A DNA stretch of 64,000 nucleotides from Winogradskyella alexanderae (lineage in GTDB: Bacteria > Bacteroidota > Bacteroidia > Flavobacteriales > Flavobacteriaceae). Numbering within the stretch: position 1 is the first letter of the stretch; every line of letters starts with the position of its first letter. Shown here piece by piece: positions 36,301-44,787 of this stretch. The DNA is taken from assembly GCF_020166335.1 (NCBI RefSeq), contig NZ_JAIUJR010000011.1:1-64000 (forward strand), in the 5' to 3' direction. The notes below the pieces were generated by a model. That model had not been told where the DNA came from. It made no database searches and worked only from the letters and a program-made list of their open reading frames with translations. The position numbers and the translations under genes are program-made.

Positions 36301-36331
36301 AGCTCCTTGAAAATTCAAGGAGCTTGTTTTA
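36301..36331 (+). terminator. Terminator after the GerW gene
   Basis: AGCTCCTTGAA (36301-36311) and TTCAAGGAGCT (36314-36324) form a perfect 11-bp stem with a 2-base nominal loop, followed by TGTTTT. Confidence 0.85.
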
Positions 36332-36449
36332 AATTCTGTAACAAGTCTATTGTGCTTAAATTATGGGTATTTTTAAAGCATAAAGAATTAACAGTTTCAT
36401 TGTGTTTATAATATTCATATTATTAAACTGAAAACAATGGTTAGAAAAA

Positions 36450-36860
36450 ATGGAAAGCAAAATAGAACATATTAATCCAAATGGACTTTTTAAGAGTCCA
36501 TCCTTTTCCCAAATTGTAACAACTAAGGGGAATGGAAAAACAATTTATATTGGTGGACAAAATGCAGTTAATGATAATCATGAATTAATAGGTAAAAACG
36601 AAATTGCACAGCAGACGGATCAAATAATGAAGAATTTGGAAATTGCCTTAAAGGCATGCAAAGCAAATTTTAAACATCTTATCAAGTTAAACATTTATGT
36701 CTTACAAGGCCAAGATGCCAAAATAGGATTTCAGATTTCCCAAAAATATTTAGGACAAAGTACAAAGCAACCAATAATCACGGTAGTATTTGTCGCAGGA
36801 CTAGTTCATCCAGATTTTTTAGTAGAAATAGATGGTATTGCTTTTATACCTGAAGAATAA
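36450..36860 (+). CDS. RidA/YjgF family protein
   Basis: A 136-residue protein of the RidA (YjgF/YER057c/UK114) superfamily, with TIYIGGQNAVNDNHELIGKNEIAQQTDQIMKNL, LIKLNIYVLQGQD and the C-terminal VEIDGIAFIPEE. RidA deaminates reactive enamine/imine intermediates. The Arg that binds the carboxylate in true RidA (in a SxRxxVxV region) is not evident; the equivalent stretch is TKQPIITVVFVAGL. It is therefore more likely a member of another Rid subfamily. It is cytoplasmic and probably transcribed alone. Confidence 0.85.
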   Translation: MESKIEHINPNGLFKSPSFSQIVTTKGNGKTIYIGGQNAVNDNHELIGKNEIAQQTDQIMKNLEIALKACKANFKHLIKLNIYVLQGQDAKIGFQISQKYLGQSTKQPIITVVFVAGLVHPDFLVEIDGIAFIPEE

Positions 36861-36984
36861 AAAACCAAATCTAATCGGCATAGTTAGTAGAGTTAAATAT
36901 AACTTTATTTGTTTAGGCTTGTTTTTGATGTTTGTGTTTTTACCATAACATCTGATGATTAAAAATGAGATAAAACCAAAATTA

Positions 36985-37773
36985 ATGAATATAAATATTT
37001 ATCAAATAGACGCATTTACAAGTGAGGTTTTTGGCGGTAACTCGGCAGCCGTTTGTCCCTTAAAAGAATGGTTAGGTGATAACATATTACAAGATATTGC
37101 CATGGAGAACAACCTTTCTGAAACCGCATTTTATGTAAAAGAAGGAAATCGATACAACATTAGATGGTTTACACCCACACTAGAGGTTGACTTGTGTGGC
37201 CACGCTACACTAGCAACTGCGTTTGTATTGTTCCATCTAGAAAATCATGAAGGAAATACCATTCATTTTTATTCTGAACATAGCGGTGAACTTACGGTTA
37301 CGAAGCAAGGAGACTTGCTTACCCTTAACTTTCCAGAAGATTTAACGGAAGAGATAGAGCTATCACAAGATATGCTCGATGCCTTTGACCTTAATCCTGT
37401 AGAAGCGTATAAAGGTAAATCAGACCTGCTTTTAGTATATGAACATGAAAATGATATTAAGAACTTAAAGCCATATTTCGATAAAGTCGGAAAGCTCGAC
37501 TGTCGTGGCGTGATTGTCTCGGCAAGAGGAGATACAGTTGATTTTGTGTCTAGATTTTTCACGCCACAATGTGGTATTAATGAAGATCCAGTAACAGGTT
37601 CAGCACATACAACCTTAACGCCCTTCTGGTCAAAAAAACTAGGTAAATTAGAAATGACCGCCATACAACTGTCAGATAGAAGAGGTTATCTAAAATGCAA
37701 GTATGTAAAACCTAGAGTTGAAATAAGTGGACATGGTAAGCTTTATATGTCTGGAACTATAAATATAAAATAG
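36985..37773 (+). CDS. PhzF family isomerase/epimerase
   Basis: A 262-residue PhzF-fold protein (start at ATG 36985, MNINIYQIDAFTSEVFGGNSAAVC; an ATG ten codons earlier is possible). The N-terminal half carries NNLSETAFYVK with the catalytic Glu, then RWFTPTLEVDLCGHATLA. The C-terminal half has RFFTPQCGINEDPVTGSAHTTLTPFW. PhzF isomerises a phenazine precursor, but most family members act on other small molecules. No phenazine genes are nearby. The role is unknown beyond a likely isomerase. Confidence 0.9.
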   Translation: MNINIYQIDAFTSEVFGGNSAAVCPLKEWLGDNILQDIAMENNLSETAFYVKEGNRYNIRWFTPTLEVDLCGHATLATAFVLFHLENHEGNTIHFYSEHSGELTVTKQGDLLTLNFPEDLTEEIELSQDMLDAFDLNPVEAYKGKSDLLLVYEHENDIKNLKPYFDKVGKLDCRGVIVSARGDTVDFVSRFFTPQCGINEDPVTGSAHTTLTPFWSKKLGKLEMTAIQLSDRRGYLKCKYVKPRVEISGHGKLYMSGTINIK

Positions 37774-37877
37774 AAAAACTATCTTTAATAATGACTATAT
37801 TTTCTATCGCCTTATCGGTTACAGTTGGTTGAAAAAACATGAATAAATTCTGTGCTATTAAAACTTCAAAATATACT

Positions 37878-38612
37878 ATGAGTAGAAGAATATTAATATT
37901 AATTAGTTTCGCCATAATTTACTGTGGTTGCTCAAAAGATGATACATCTGGTGATAATGAAACCATTTCTGACACCTGCAAAATCAAAAAAATTTCAGGT
38001 GATGTTTATGAGTTAGAATTTGTTTACAATCAAAACAAGATACTACAGATAAAACGAACAGTTGGTACCACTCAAACTTTTGATATCATTGGTATTTCTG
38101 TTGACTCTACTATAATTAATGAAAGTGGTACAAGTCAGCTGAATCCATTAGTCTCCATGAAATATAATGATCAAAGACTAGTTCAGTTAAATTACTATTA
38201 CAATAGCGGTACTTACAACATTTATACATTTGAATACAATTCAAATAGAATAAGAGTAAAGCAAGACTTTTACGATGGTCTGCTATATAATATTCGTTTT
38301 GCTGATTATTATTATAATTCGAGTGGAAATATTATCAATGTAAAGTATTACACTATAAATGATGACAACTCATCAGAATTGACAAATGATGTGACATACT
38401 CCTATGATGATCACAACAATCCGTGGAAAAATATCACGTTTCATACATTTTTCTTTTATGACCTTCCTGAACCAAGATTTTTTTCAAATAACAATGTGTT
38501 GAATGTAAACAGTAGCTTATATACTGACCAAAATGAATATTCCTATAACGAGGACGGTTATACCGCAGAATGTATTAATCGAGAAGAATCTTATGAATAT
38601 TTATGTGATTAA
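37878..38612 (+). CDS. Lipoprotein with tyrosine-rich YD-like strands
   Basis: A 244-residue lipoprotein, start set at ATG 37878 (MSRRILILISFAIIYCGCSKDD); the second Cys of YCGC is the lipidated residue, and an acidic stretch (DDTSGDNE) follows. An in-frame ATG at 37839 gives no better signal. The mature part has Tyr/Asn-rich strands (SMKYNDQRLVQLNYYYNSG, IYTFEYNSNRIRVKQDF, TYSYDDHNNPWKN), as in DUF4595-like and YD-repeat proteins. It lies between PhzF and a convergent epimerase. Function unknown. Confidence 0.75.
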   Translation: MSRRILILISFAIIYCGCSKDDTSGDNETISDTCKIKKISGDVYELEFVYNQNKILQIKRTVGTTQTFDIIGISVDSTIINESGTSQLNPLVSMKYNDQRLVQLNYYYNSGTYNIYTFEYNSNRIRVKQDFYDGLLYNIRFADYYYNSSGNIINVKYYTINDDNSSELTNDVTYSYDDHNNPWKNITFHTFFFYDLPEPRFFSNNNVLNVNSSLYTDQNEYSYNEDGYTAECINREESYEYLCD

Positions 38613-38669
38613 TAATTATAGCAAAATATTGAGCAAGAATAAACTGGAAAAACTAAATGGACTTTAATA

Positions 38670-38698
38670 AAAAAACCTCCTGGAATCATCTAGGAGGC
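38670..38698 (-). terminator. Terminator after the TIGR01777 gene
   Basis: On the minus strand CCTCCT pairs with AGGAGG (38697-38692 with 38681-38676), with a partial inner stem, and a run of seven T follows. It lies about 30 bases after the epimerase stop. Confidence 0.75.
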
Positions 38699-38729
38699 TT
38701 GCCCTAACTTGAAATTCACTTAAACTAAA

Positions 38730-39635
38730 TCACAACAACAAATCCTCCAATGCCGGTTTTAAATTTACATATTTGAAATAAAAGCCTTTGGTTTCAATTT
38801 TTTGAGAACTTACGCGTTGGCTTTCAAATAACAAAATATGCATTTCACCCAGCACTAGTTTCATAACCACTTTAGGTATATTGGGCAAAATTAGAGGACG
38901 TTGCAATACCTTCGCAGCCATTTTTGTTAGCTCTTTATTTGTTACCGCATTTGGTGCAACCCCATTATATATTCCCTCTAATTTATTGTTTAAGGCATAA
39001 AGAAATATACCTGCGAGATCTTCAATATGAATCCAGCTTTGCCACTGTTTACCACATCCAAAAGATGCTCCAGCACCTAATTTTATAGGTTTAACAATTT
39101 CTGCCAACGCACCACCTTTAGCTGACAATACTAATCCTATTCTTATTTTAGCAAGCTTGCAACCACATGCTGTAAAGCCGTCAACAGCAACTTCCCACTG
39201 CTCTACTACCTTTCCTAAAAACGAATCCGACTGCTCATCACTATCTTCTTCATAGTAGTTTGTAAAGCTTGATGGATAAATCCCAATTGCGCTAGCAGAA
39301 ACAACGTAATCAATCTTATAATTATGAGTCTTAATAGTATCTTGAAGCAACCGAGCAGTTTTTGTGCGACTTTCTACTATTTCGTTTTTGTAAGAGGATG
39401 TCCAACGCTTAGAAATAGAAGCTCCTACTAAATTAATTATAGCTGAAACGCCAGAAAAACATTTATGATCTATATAATTATCGTCCGGATTCCAATAAAA
39501 TCCTTTATGATTTTTTTCGTTTGCTAATTTTGATTTTGAAGTAGTTAGATAATGTACATTATATCCCTTGTCGTGACATTGTTTTACAATTTCCTTTCCA
39601 ATTAATCCAGTCGCGCCTGTTACTAAAACGGTCAT
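38730..39635 (-). CDS. TIGR01777 family NAD(P)-dependent epimerase
   Basis: A 301-residue SDR-type oxidoreductase of the YfcH/TIGR01777 family. The Rossmann nucleotide motif is LVTGATGLIGKEIV at residues 4-17; INLVGASISKRWT, VSASAIGIYPSS with the catalytic-type Tyr, and FGCGKQWQSWIHIEDLAGI follow. The last 50 residues are a DUF1731-like tail (RPLILPNIPKVVMKLVLGEM, ESQRVSSQKIETKGFYFKY). The substrate is unknown. The gene is monocistronic with a terminator, and its 5' side faces the tandem repeats at 39715. Confidence 0.92.
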   Translation of the reverse strand: MTVLVTGATGLIGKEIVKQCHDKGYNVHYLTTSKSKLANEKNHKGFYWNPDDNYIDHKCFSGVSAIINLVGASISKRWTSSYKNEIVESRTKTARLLQDTIKTHNYKIDYVVSASAIGIYPSSFTNYYEEDSDEQSDSFLGKVVEQWEVAVDGFTACGCKLAKIRIGLVLSAKGGALAEIVKPIKLGAGASFGCGKQWQSWIHIEDLAGIFLYALNNKLEGIYNGVAPNAVTNKELTKMAAKVLQRPLILPNIPKVVMKLVLGEMHILLFESQRVSSQKIETKGFYFKYVNLKPALEDLLL

Positions 39636-39714
39636 TTATCTTTTTTGGCAAAGATACTAAAGGCCATAACCGCTATAATGGAATTTAAATTGGATTTAAC
39701 GTTTAGTCAACTGG

Positions 39715-39876
39715 TTCTGCTAAACAAGCATTTAGCTCACTATGCGCGCTGAATGGTACTTGCGCCTTTTCTGCTAAACAGGCATTTAGTTCACCATGCG
39801 CGCTGAATGTTACTTGCGCCTTTTCTGCTAAACAGGCATTTAGCTCACTATGTTCGTTGAATGTTACTTGCGCCTT
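39715..39876. repeat. Three tandem 54-bp repeats at the mnmD 3' end
   Basis: Three copies start at 39715, 39769 and 39823, with a period of exactly 54 bases and few differences. The last copy reaches into the final codons of mnmD (stop at 39864). On the minus strand one frame stays open across all copies, each giving EKAQVTFSxHxELNACLA, but that frame has no start codon and is not the mnmD frame. No spacers separate the copies. Confidence 0.9.
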
Positions 39877-40550
39877 TTCAGCGCACGTAACATTTCACGT
39901 TTACCAGGAGGCCCAGGAAGTCGTTCTACCTCGAAACCAACAGTCTGCATAGCTCGCCTAACACTGCCCTTAGCTGCATACGTAACCAATACACCCTTTG
40001 GCTTTAATGATCTATACATAAGCTGAAAAATCTCTTCAGTCCATAATTCTGGCTGGACACGAGCACCGAAAGCGTCAAAATAGATTAGATCGTAAGTGCT
40101 TTCATCTTTTATGTCCTTAAAAAACTTCTTTTGTTTTTCTAATCTGAAATTATTGGATATTTGATGCGATACTTCCCAAGACGAATCGTGCATTTTTTTA
40201 AATGATGACCGATGTGATTCCGAAGTCAATTCAACATAGTTTAATTGCTCAATCTCCTGCCTGGAAACAGGATAGGCCTCTACACCAACATAATTGATAT
40301 TTATCCGCTTTTTTTCGGCTTCAATTAAAGTCAGAAATGCATTTAATCCAGTACCAAATCCTATTTCTAGGATATTCATACTGGCAGATTGAATAGCCTC
40401 AATCTTTGAACAACAAAAAAGCAACCCATGTTTTATAAACACATGATTTGCTTCATTTATTGCTCCGTGAATGGAATGGTATTGCTCATTCCAATCTTCA
40501 ATTTTTATAGTCTTAGAACCGTCTGAAGTTGTAATAATCCTTCGTTTCAA
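39864..40550 (-). CDS. mnmD: tRNA (mnm5s2U34) methyltransferase MnmD
   Basis: MnmD (the methyltransferase half of MnmC) makes the last methylation of 5-methylaminomethyl-2-thiouridine at the tRNA wobble position. The 228 residues have NEQYHSIHGAINEANHVFIKHG, SAM-binding MNILEIGFGTGLNAFLTLIEA, YDLIYFDAFGARVQPELWTEEIF and the end GSVRRAMQTVGFEVERLPGPPGKREML. It is the stand-alone form without the FAD domain of E. coli MnmC. It is the third gene of a minus-strand unit, three bases after the heme lipoprotein gene. Its last codons merge into the tandem repeats. Confidence 0.93.
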   Translation of the reverse strand: MKRRIITTSDGSKTIKIEDWNEQYHSIHGAINEANHVFIKHGLLFCCSKIEAIQSASMNILEIGFGTGLNAFLTLIEAEKKRININYVGVEAYPVSRQEIEQLNYVELTSESHRSSFKKMHDSSWEVSHQISNNFRLEKQKKFFKDIKDESTYDLIYFDAFGARVQPELWTEEIFQLMYRSLKPKGVLVTYAAKGSVRRAMQTVGFEVERLPGPPGKREMLRALKRRK

Positions 40551-40553
40551 GAC

Positions 40554-41012
40554 CTATTGAATCAACAATTTCTTAATCTTGGGTATAGGCCCTGTGCACT
40601 CTGTTTTATGACATGCCAAACAATTGTTAATGGCATCGTTATAACGCTCCTTTAAATCAACATTAGATAAGGTATCTGCAACCGATTGTTGTGCTTCAAT
40701 AAAAACATTAACAAAGCTATTCCAGACAGGTGTTCTTCCGTGCCCATTGCTCATCTCTGCAGTATGCATTTTCATGAGATCCAAAGGCATTACCACAGGT
40801 GTTTCTCCTTTGATAATTTGTTGCTTTAATTGCACATTATAGGCGTACATAGCATTCATAAACGTAGCCATTTCAGAAGGTGTGTACATCTCATATTCAA
40901 CCTTCTTTTCAACGGTTTTTTGCTCAACCTTTTCTTGTTCTTTACAACTTTGAAAAGCGAAAACTAAAACACCAAAAATCAAAACAATCCTACTGTTGCA
41001 AAAGTACGCCAT
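40554..41012 (-). CDS. Lipoprotein with one c-type heme motif
   Basis: A 152-residue lipoprotein: the signal segment ends in FQSC (lipidated Cys at 23) with a charged linker (KEQEKVEQKTVEKKVEYE). Near the C-terminus NNCLACHKTECTGPI has a CxxCH heme-attachment motif. The rest is helical (MYTPSEMATFMNAMYAYNVQLKQQI), giving a cytochrome c'-like layout, perhaps a heme sensor or electron carrier. The start overlaps the 3' end of the DUF4920 gene by 23 bases, so the two are coupled. The redox partner is unknown. Confidence 0.8.
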   Translation of the reverse strand: MAYFCNSRIVLIFGVLVFAFQSCKEQEKVEQKTVEKKVEYEMYTPSEMATFMNAMYAYNVQLKQQIIKGETPVVMPLDLMKMHTAEMSNGHGRTPVWNSFVNVFIEAQQSVADTLSNVDLKERYNDAINNCLACHKTECTGPIPKIKKLLIQ

Positions 41013-41493
41013 CAGCTAAAAAATGATATTCAAATTTAGGAGCGGTAATTGCCTCAATTTCTTCTTTAGACTTTCCGGCATCTTCTGCATAATGTCTTAA
41101 CTCATCAACAGAAGTTTCTGCAACATAAGCTTTTCCATTAATTACAACGTCACCTTCTGCATTAAGTGGCATAAAGAAGCCATAATCCTTAAACTTAACC
41201 ATGATTGTTTCATCATTGCCAGCATCTAATGTCATCCAACACCCTTTTTTAGAACAAACCTCTACAATCTTCCCTTTCATTTTTGCATTTACAGTATCAC
41301 CAGCCTTTAAACCTTTGTAATGTTCCATCATACGGTCAGTTGTTAAGGCATCATTATCGTTGATTTCCATTCCAAATGAAGCATAGGCCAATTCTTTAGT
41401 TTGCGTCTCTACTTCTGCTGCAGCAGTTTTAGTTTCGTTTTTACATGAAATTACAGCTATACTTAATACGAAAACCCAGATTAATTTTTTCAT
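40990..41493 (-). CDS. DUF4920 family lipoprotein
   Basis: A 167-residue lipoprotein, start at ATG 41493 (MKKLIWVFVLSIAVISCKNE, Cys18); in-frame sequence upstream lacks a signal peptide. The mature part fits DUF4920: VNAKMKGKIVEVCSKKGCWMTL (small beta-barrel with paired Cys), MVKFKDYGFFMPLNAEGDVVINGKAYV, and a C-terminal HFLADGVLLQQ. The two Cys separated by four residues could bind metal or form a disulfide (inference). It is first in the unit with the heme lipoprotein and mnmD, and is divergent from ilvE. Confidence 0.85.
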   Translation of the reverse strand: MKKLIWVFVLSIAVISCKNETKTAAAEVETQTKELAYASFGMEINDNDALTTDRMMEHYKGLKAGDTVNAKMKGKIVEVCSKKGCWMTLDAGNDETIMVKFKDYGFFMPLNAEGDVVINGKAYVAETSVDELRHYAEDAGKSKEEIEAITAPKFEYHFLADGVLLQQ

Positions 41494-41579
41494 TTTATTT
41501 CTATTTAATTGATTTCTATCGAGGTGCAAATTTACAAAATTAAAGGATATTTTACCTTTTTTTAACGGTAATGATTCCG

Positions 41580-41587
41580 TATTTTTG
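41580..41587 (+). promoter_or_regulatory. ilvE -7 element
   Basis: TATTTTTG matches TAnnTTTG and lies 25 bases before the ilvE ATG. AAGGAG (41597-41602) just before that ATG is a Shine-Dalgarno-like sequence, unusual in this window, and supports the start at 41613. Confidence 0.5.
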
Positions 41588-41612
41588 CCACCGGAAAAGG
41601 AGAGAAATAGCT

Positions 41613-42677
41613 ATGGAATATACTGAAGAAATACTTGTAGAAAGAGCAACAAACACAAAAATCCATGATGTCGATTTTTCAAATTTGGCATTTGGTAAAA
41701 TCTTCTCGGATCATATGTTTGTTTGCGATTATGAAGGTGGTAAATGGCAACAACCTAAAATTGTACCTTACCAGCCCTTTTCGTTAGAGCCTGCTGCAAA
41801 GATTTTTCACTATGGCCAATCAATTTTTGAAGGCATGAAAGCCTATAGAGACGCTGATGGCAGTGTTTTTCTATTTAGACCAATGGATAACTGCAAGCGA
41901 ATGAATATTTCTGCTAAGCGCCTTGCCATGCCAGAAATTCCTGAGGATTATTTCATGAACGGGCTTAAGGAACTCCTTAAGATTGAAAAAGACTGGATTC
42001 CTACTGCTGAAGGTAGTGCTCTTTACATAAGACCTTTCATGTTTGCTACGGGTCACGGCTTCCACGCTTCGCCTGCTGATACCTATAAATTTGTTATCGC
42101 TTTTGCACCATCTGGACCTTATTTTACTGGTAAGGTTAACGTGCTTATTGAAGAAAAATATTCAAGAGCTGCAAACGGCGGTGTTGGTTATGCCAAAGCT
42201 GGCGGGAACTATGCGGGCCAATTTTACCCTACACATTTAGCTAAGGAAAGAGGTTACCACCAAGTTATTTGGACTGATGATACAACCCACGAATATATTG
42301 AAGAGGCTGGAGCAATGAATATATTTGTTCGTATTAATGATACGTTATTAACAGTACCAACTAGCGAACGAATTTTAGATGGCGTAACCCGAAAAAGTAT
42401 TCTTAAAATCGCCGAAGACGAAGGTATTGCTGTTGAGGTGCGTAAAATAAAAGTTGCCGAATTAATTGAGGCTGCAGAAAACGGTTCGCTTATGGAACTT
42501 TTTGGTGCGGGAACAGCTGCAGTTGTTTCACAGATTTCTGCTTTTGGATACAAAGGCAAAGACTATAAATTACCAGAACTAAAGGATACTTTTGGCGCTA
42601 GACTTAAAAAGCGCATAACAGATATACAAACCAATAAGATTGAAGACCCTTTTGGCTGGCGCGTAAAGGTTTGCTAA
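41613..42677 (+). CDS. ilvE: Branched-chain amino acid aminotransferase
   Basis: IlvE transfers the amino group in the last step of leucine, isoleucine and valine synthesis, and the first of their breakdown. The start is the ATG at 41613 (MEYTEEILVERATNTK, 354 residues); the in-frame ATG at 41571 lies before the -7 element. It is a PLP fold type IV enzyme of the eukaryote-like BCAT class: FHYGQSIFEGMKAYR, LYIRPFMFATG, and the Schiff-base Lys in GYAKAGGNYAGQF, then EEAGAMNIFV and LFGAGTAAVVS. It is monocistronic. Confidence 0.96.
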   Translation: MEYTEEILVERATNTKIHDVDFSNLAFGKIFSDHMFVCDYEGGKWQQPKIVPYQPFSLEPAAKIFHYGQSIFEGMKAYRDADGSVFLFRPMDNCKRMNISAKRLAMPEIPEDYFMNGLKELLKIEKDWIPTAEGSALYIRPFMFATGHGFHASPADTYKFVIAFAPSGPYFTGKVNVLIEEKYSRAANGGVGYAKAGGNYAGQFYPTHLAKERGYHQVIWTDDTTHEYIEEAGAMNIFVRINDTLLTVPTSERILDGVTRKSILKIAEDEGIAVEVRKIKVAELIEAAENGSLMELFGAGTAAVVSQISAFGYKGKDYKLPELKDTFGARLKKRITDIQTNKIEDPFGWRVKVC

Positions 42678-42681
42678 TAAT

Positions 42682-43068
42682 TTAGTTTTCGAGAATTTCT
42701 TTTATATGTGGCTTAAAATAGTTTGGCCCTTTTAGAACCTTTCCGTCTTCGCGGTAAATAGGTTCCCCGTTTTCGCCGAGCTTGCTCATATTGCTGCGTT
42801 GTATTTCGTCAAAAACCTCTTCAATTTTATACTGTAGGCCGTGCTCAATTATGGTACCGCATAAAATGTAAAGCATATCACCAAGTGCATCTGCTACCTC
42901 AATCAAATCACCGTCATTTGCTGCCTCTAAATACTCTTCGTTTTCCTCACGCATTAGTTTATAGCGCAACATATTTTTTTCAATTCCTAAGTTTGCTTTT
43001 GGTGTTTCTCTGTGTCCAATTTTAAAAGCGGTATGAAAAGCTTTTACAGCATTGATTTTATCTTGCAT
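42682..43068 (-). CDS. MazG-like NTP pyrophosphohydrolase
   Basis: A 128-residue all-helical protein of the MazG/all-alpha NTP-PPase superfamily. The Mg2+-binding acid motifs are REENEEYLEA (about 40-49) and EVADALGDMLYIL (about 57-69). Flavobacterial members are annotated as nucleoside triphosphate or phosphoribosyl-ATP pyrophosphohydrolase; I see no his genes near, so a house-cleaning role is more likely. It converges with ilvE five bases away; there is no terminator between them. Confidence 0.85.
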   Translation of the reverse strand: MQDKINAVKAFHTAFKIGHRETPKANLGIEKNMLRYKLMREENEEYLEAANDGDLIEVADALGDMLYILCGTIIEHGLQYKIEEVFDEIQRSNMSKLGENGEPIYREDGKVLKGPNYFKPHIKEILEN

Positions 43069-43073
43069 AGTAG

Positions 43074-43105
43074 TTGGTTTATATTTGGCTTAAGTATTAT
43101 TTTTG
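43074..43105 (+). promoter_or_regulatory. Promoter of the 61-residue membrane protein gene
   Basis: TTG (43074-43076), a 21-base spacer and TATTTTTG (43098-43105) match the consensus. The -7 element ends 15 bases before the ATG at 43121, which also excludes an in-frame TTG start at 43103. Confidence 0.65.
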
Positions 43106-43120
43106 TATAAAAATAAGCAG

Positions 43121-43306
43121 ATGTTTAGTACTGGTCAATTGATTTTTGGAATATTATTTTTTATAGCATTTGTTATTGTTATTGCATATCAATACCGGAA
43201 AGATCTTCCCCTTCATAAAAGATATTATAAAGGCACTGTTTGGATCTTAATTGCCTTTATTAGTTTTATTGGACTTATTGCGGCGGTTAAGTTTATTTTT
43301 ATGTAG
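43121..43306 (+). CDS. Small two-helix membrane protein
   Basis: A 61-residue protein with two membrane segments, LIFGILFFIAFVIVIAYQY (about 7-25) and TVWILIAFISFIGLIAAVKF (about 39-58), joined by a basic loop (RKDLPLHKRYYK). No known family is recognised, though such short proteins are common in this group. It has its own promoter and is followed by an inverted repeat at 43317-43339. Confidence 0.75.
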   Translation: MFSTGQLIFGILFFIAFVIVIAYQYRKDLPLHKRYYKGTVWILIAFISFIGLIAAVKFIFM

Positions 43307-43316
43307 ATAAACGATT

Positions 43317-43339
43317 ATTATTTCAACTTCTGAAATAAT
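43317..43339. repeat. Inverted repeat after the small membrane gene
   Basis: ATTATTTCA (43317-43325) and TGAAATAAT (43331-43339) form a perfect 9-bp stem with a 5-base loop. There is no T-run after it. It could be a weak terminator or an operator, as it lies just upstream of the -7 element at 43352. Confidence 0.55.
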
Positions 43340-43351
43340 TCCTACATTGCC

Positions 43352-43359
43352 TAGCTTTG
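43352..43359 (+). promoter_or_regulatory. -7 element of the DUF5723 gene
   Basis: TAGCTTTG matches TAnnTTTG and ends 21 bases before the ATG. No TTG is at the usual distance. Confidence 0.45.
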
Positions 43360-43380
43360 AAATCAATGTTATAAAAACTT

Positions 43381-44697
43381 ATGAAAAATATATTTCTATC
43401 AATCATTGGAATATTCTCATGTTCCCTTGTGATTTTTAGCCAAAGCTATACTGGGCATACAGTGGATAATTTCGCGGGCATTCATGGAGTTATTTACAAT
43501 CCGGCAAATGTGGTAGCCTCAAATCTCAGAGCAGATATTAATTTAATTTCGACTAGCGTACTAATTGATAATGACTATTTGGGATTGGGTATAGGTAATA
43601 TTGCGGATATTGGGGATGAATTTGATGATAGCCTGGAACGATTTAAAAGCGATGCAAATAATTTCAATATTAACGCAGATATCCTTGGTCCCTCATTCAT
43701 GTTTAATTTGAACAAAAAAAACAGTATAGCCTTTACATCAAGGGTTCGAGTCATGTCAAATATCAATAATATTAACGGTGAGCTTTTTGAGACAATTGCC
43801 GATGATTTTGGTGATGAGGATGATTTTGACTTTGACAACCAAAATTTTGTTGGTACAGCACACGCTTGGGCAGAGATCTGTTTATCATATGGTAGAATTT
43901 TGATAAGCAAACCCAAACATTTATTAACTGGAGGAGTAACAGTTAAATATTTACAAGGAGCAGGCGGTGCATTTACTAAAGCGAATAGTTTAGAGGGTAA
44001 CTATAATGGGTCTACTGAGTTATTGCAATCAAATGGCTTGCTCACCTATGGTACATCTAGTGATTTTGACCTGGATGATATCGAGTTTGATAACTTAACG
44101 GCTGGTTTTGGTTTAGATATAGGGTTTGTTTATGAGTGGCATCCTAACCGAAAAGATGAAGAAACGCGGTACTTTCAAGACCCTTATAAACTAAAAATTG
44201 GTGTATCAATCACAGATATCGGATCCATAAATTATGATAATGGCGAAGTTACGACATATGACATGAATAATACAGTTGATACATCCACATATGAAGATGA
44301 CCTTCAAGAATTTTTGGATAACAATTATGATAGTACAATACAAAGCCAGAGTACAAGTTTTCAACTACCAACCGCACTTCATCTTTTATTAGACTACAGA
44401 TTGGCCAAAAAATGGCTTATTAGCGCACAGGCTGACTTATCTGTGGTTGCCACTGATGAGCAATTAAATAATGCCATTTCTAATACGATTACCTTAATGC
44501 CAAGATTTGAGAGCAAATGGTTTAGTCTTTATGCACCTGTGAGTTTAAGGCAATATGGTGGCTTTAATGCTGGTGCCGGTCTACGTTTTGGACCTTTAAG
44601 TATTGGCTCTGGTTCAATTCTGAGTAATCTTTTATCAGACTCGACACAATCAGCTGATGTGTTTTTTGGTCTTAAAATTCCTTTGTACAGAAAATAA
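43381..44697 (+). CDS. DUF5723 family outer-membrane protein
   Basis: A 438-residue exported protein; signal peptide residues 1-20 (ends VIFSQS). It fits DUF5723: SYTGHTVDNFAGIHGVIYNPANVVASN near the start, and then beta-barrel-like strands (NLISTSVLIDNDYLGLGIGNIADIGD, LLTGGVTVKYLQGAGGAF, GFGLDIGFVYEW, LKIGVSITDIGSINYD), ending in FFGLKIPLYRK. The acidic loops (DDFGDEDDFDFDN) suggest surface exposure. The function of the family is unknown. It has its own promoter and shares a two-way terminator with the DPP III gene. Confidence 0.85.
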   Translation: MKNIFLSIIGIFSCSLVIFSQSYTGHTVDNFAGIHGVIYNPANVVASNLRADINLISTSVLIDNDYLGLGIGNIADIGDEFDDSLERFKSDANNFNINADILGPSFMFNLNKKNSIAFTSRVRVMSNINNINGELFETIADDFGDEDDFDFDNQNFVGTAHAWAEICLSYGRILISKPKHLLTGGVTVKYLQGAGGAFTKANSLEGNYNGSTELLQSNGLLTYGTSSDFDLDDIEFDNLTAGFGLDIGFVYEWHPNRKDEETRYFQDPYKLKIGVSITDIGSINYDNGEVTTYDMNNTVDTSTYEDDLQEFLDNNYDSTIQSQSTSFQLPTALHLLLDYRLAKKWLISAQADLSVVATDEQLNNAISNTITLMPRFESKWFSLYAPVSLRQYGGFNAGAGLRFGPLSIGSGSILSNLLSDSTQSADVFFGLKIPLYRK

Positions 44698-44737
44698 ATT
44701 TCAATTCTATAATTATAAGACTTCCATTTTATGGAAT

Positions 44738-44768
44738 AAAAAAAGCAACCATAATGGTTGCTTTTTTT
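44738..44768. terminator. Two-way terminator between convergent genes
   Basis: A run of A, GCAACC (44745-44750), a 5-base loop, GGTTGC (44756-44761) and a run of T. It can end both the DUF5723 gene (plus) and the DPP III gene (minus). Confidence 0.9.
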
Positions 44769-44787
44769 ATTGTAATGATTCCATATG

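Noticed and set aside
39715..39876. CRISPR array
   Set aside because: The three repeats are directly adjacent with a 54-base period and no variable spacers, and no cas genes are near.
39850..39880. Programmed -1 frameshift extending MnmD into the repeat frame
   Set aside because: The CTG AAA AGG site before the stop is not a proper slippery heptamer (X XXY YYZ), no downstream pseudoknot was seen, and MnmD is already full length.
41571..41612. IlvE start at the ATG 41571
   Set aside because: It precedes the -7 element at 41580-41587; the ATG at 41613 has a ribosome-binding-like sequence and fits the family.
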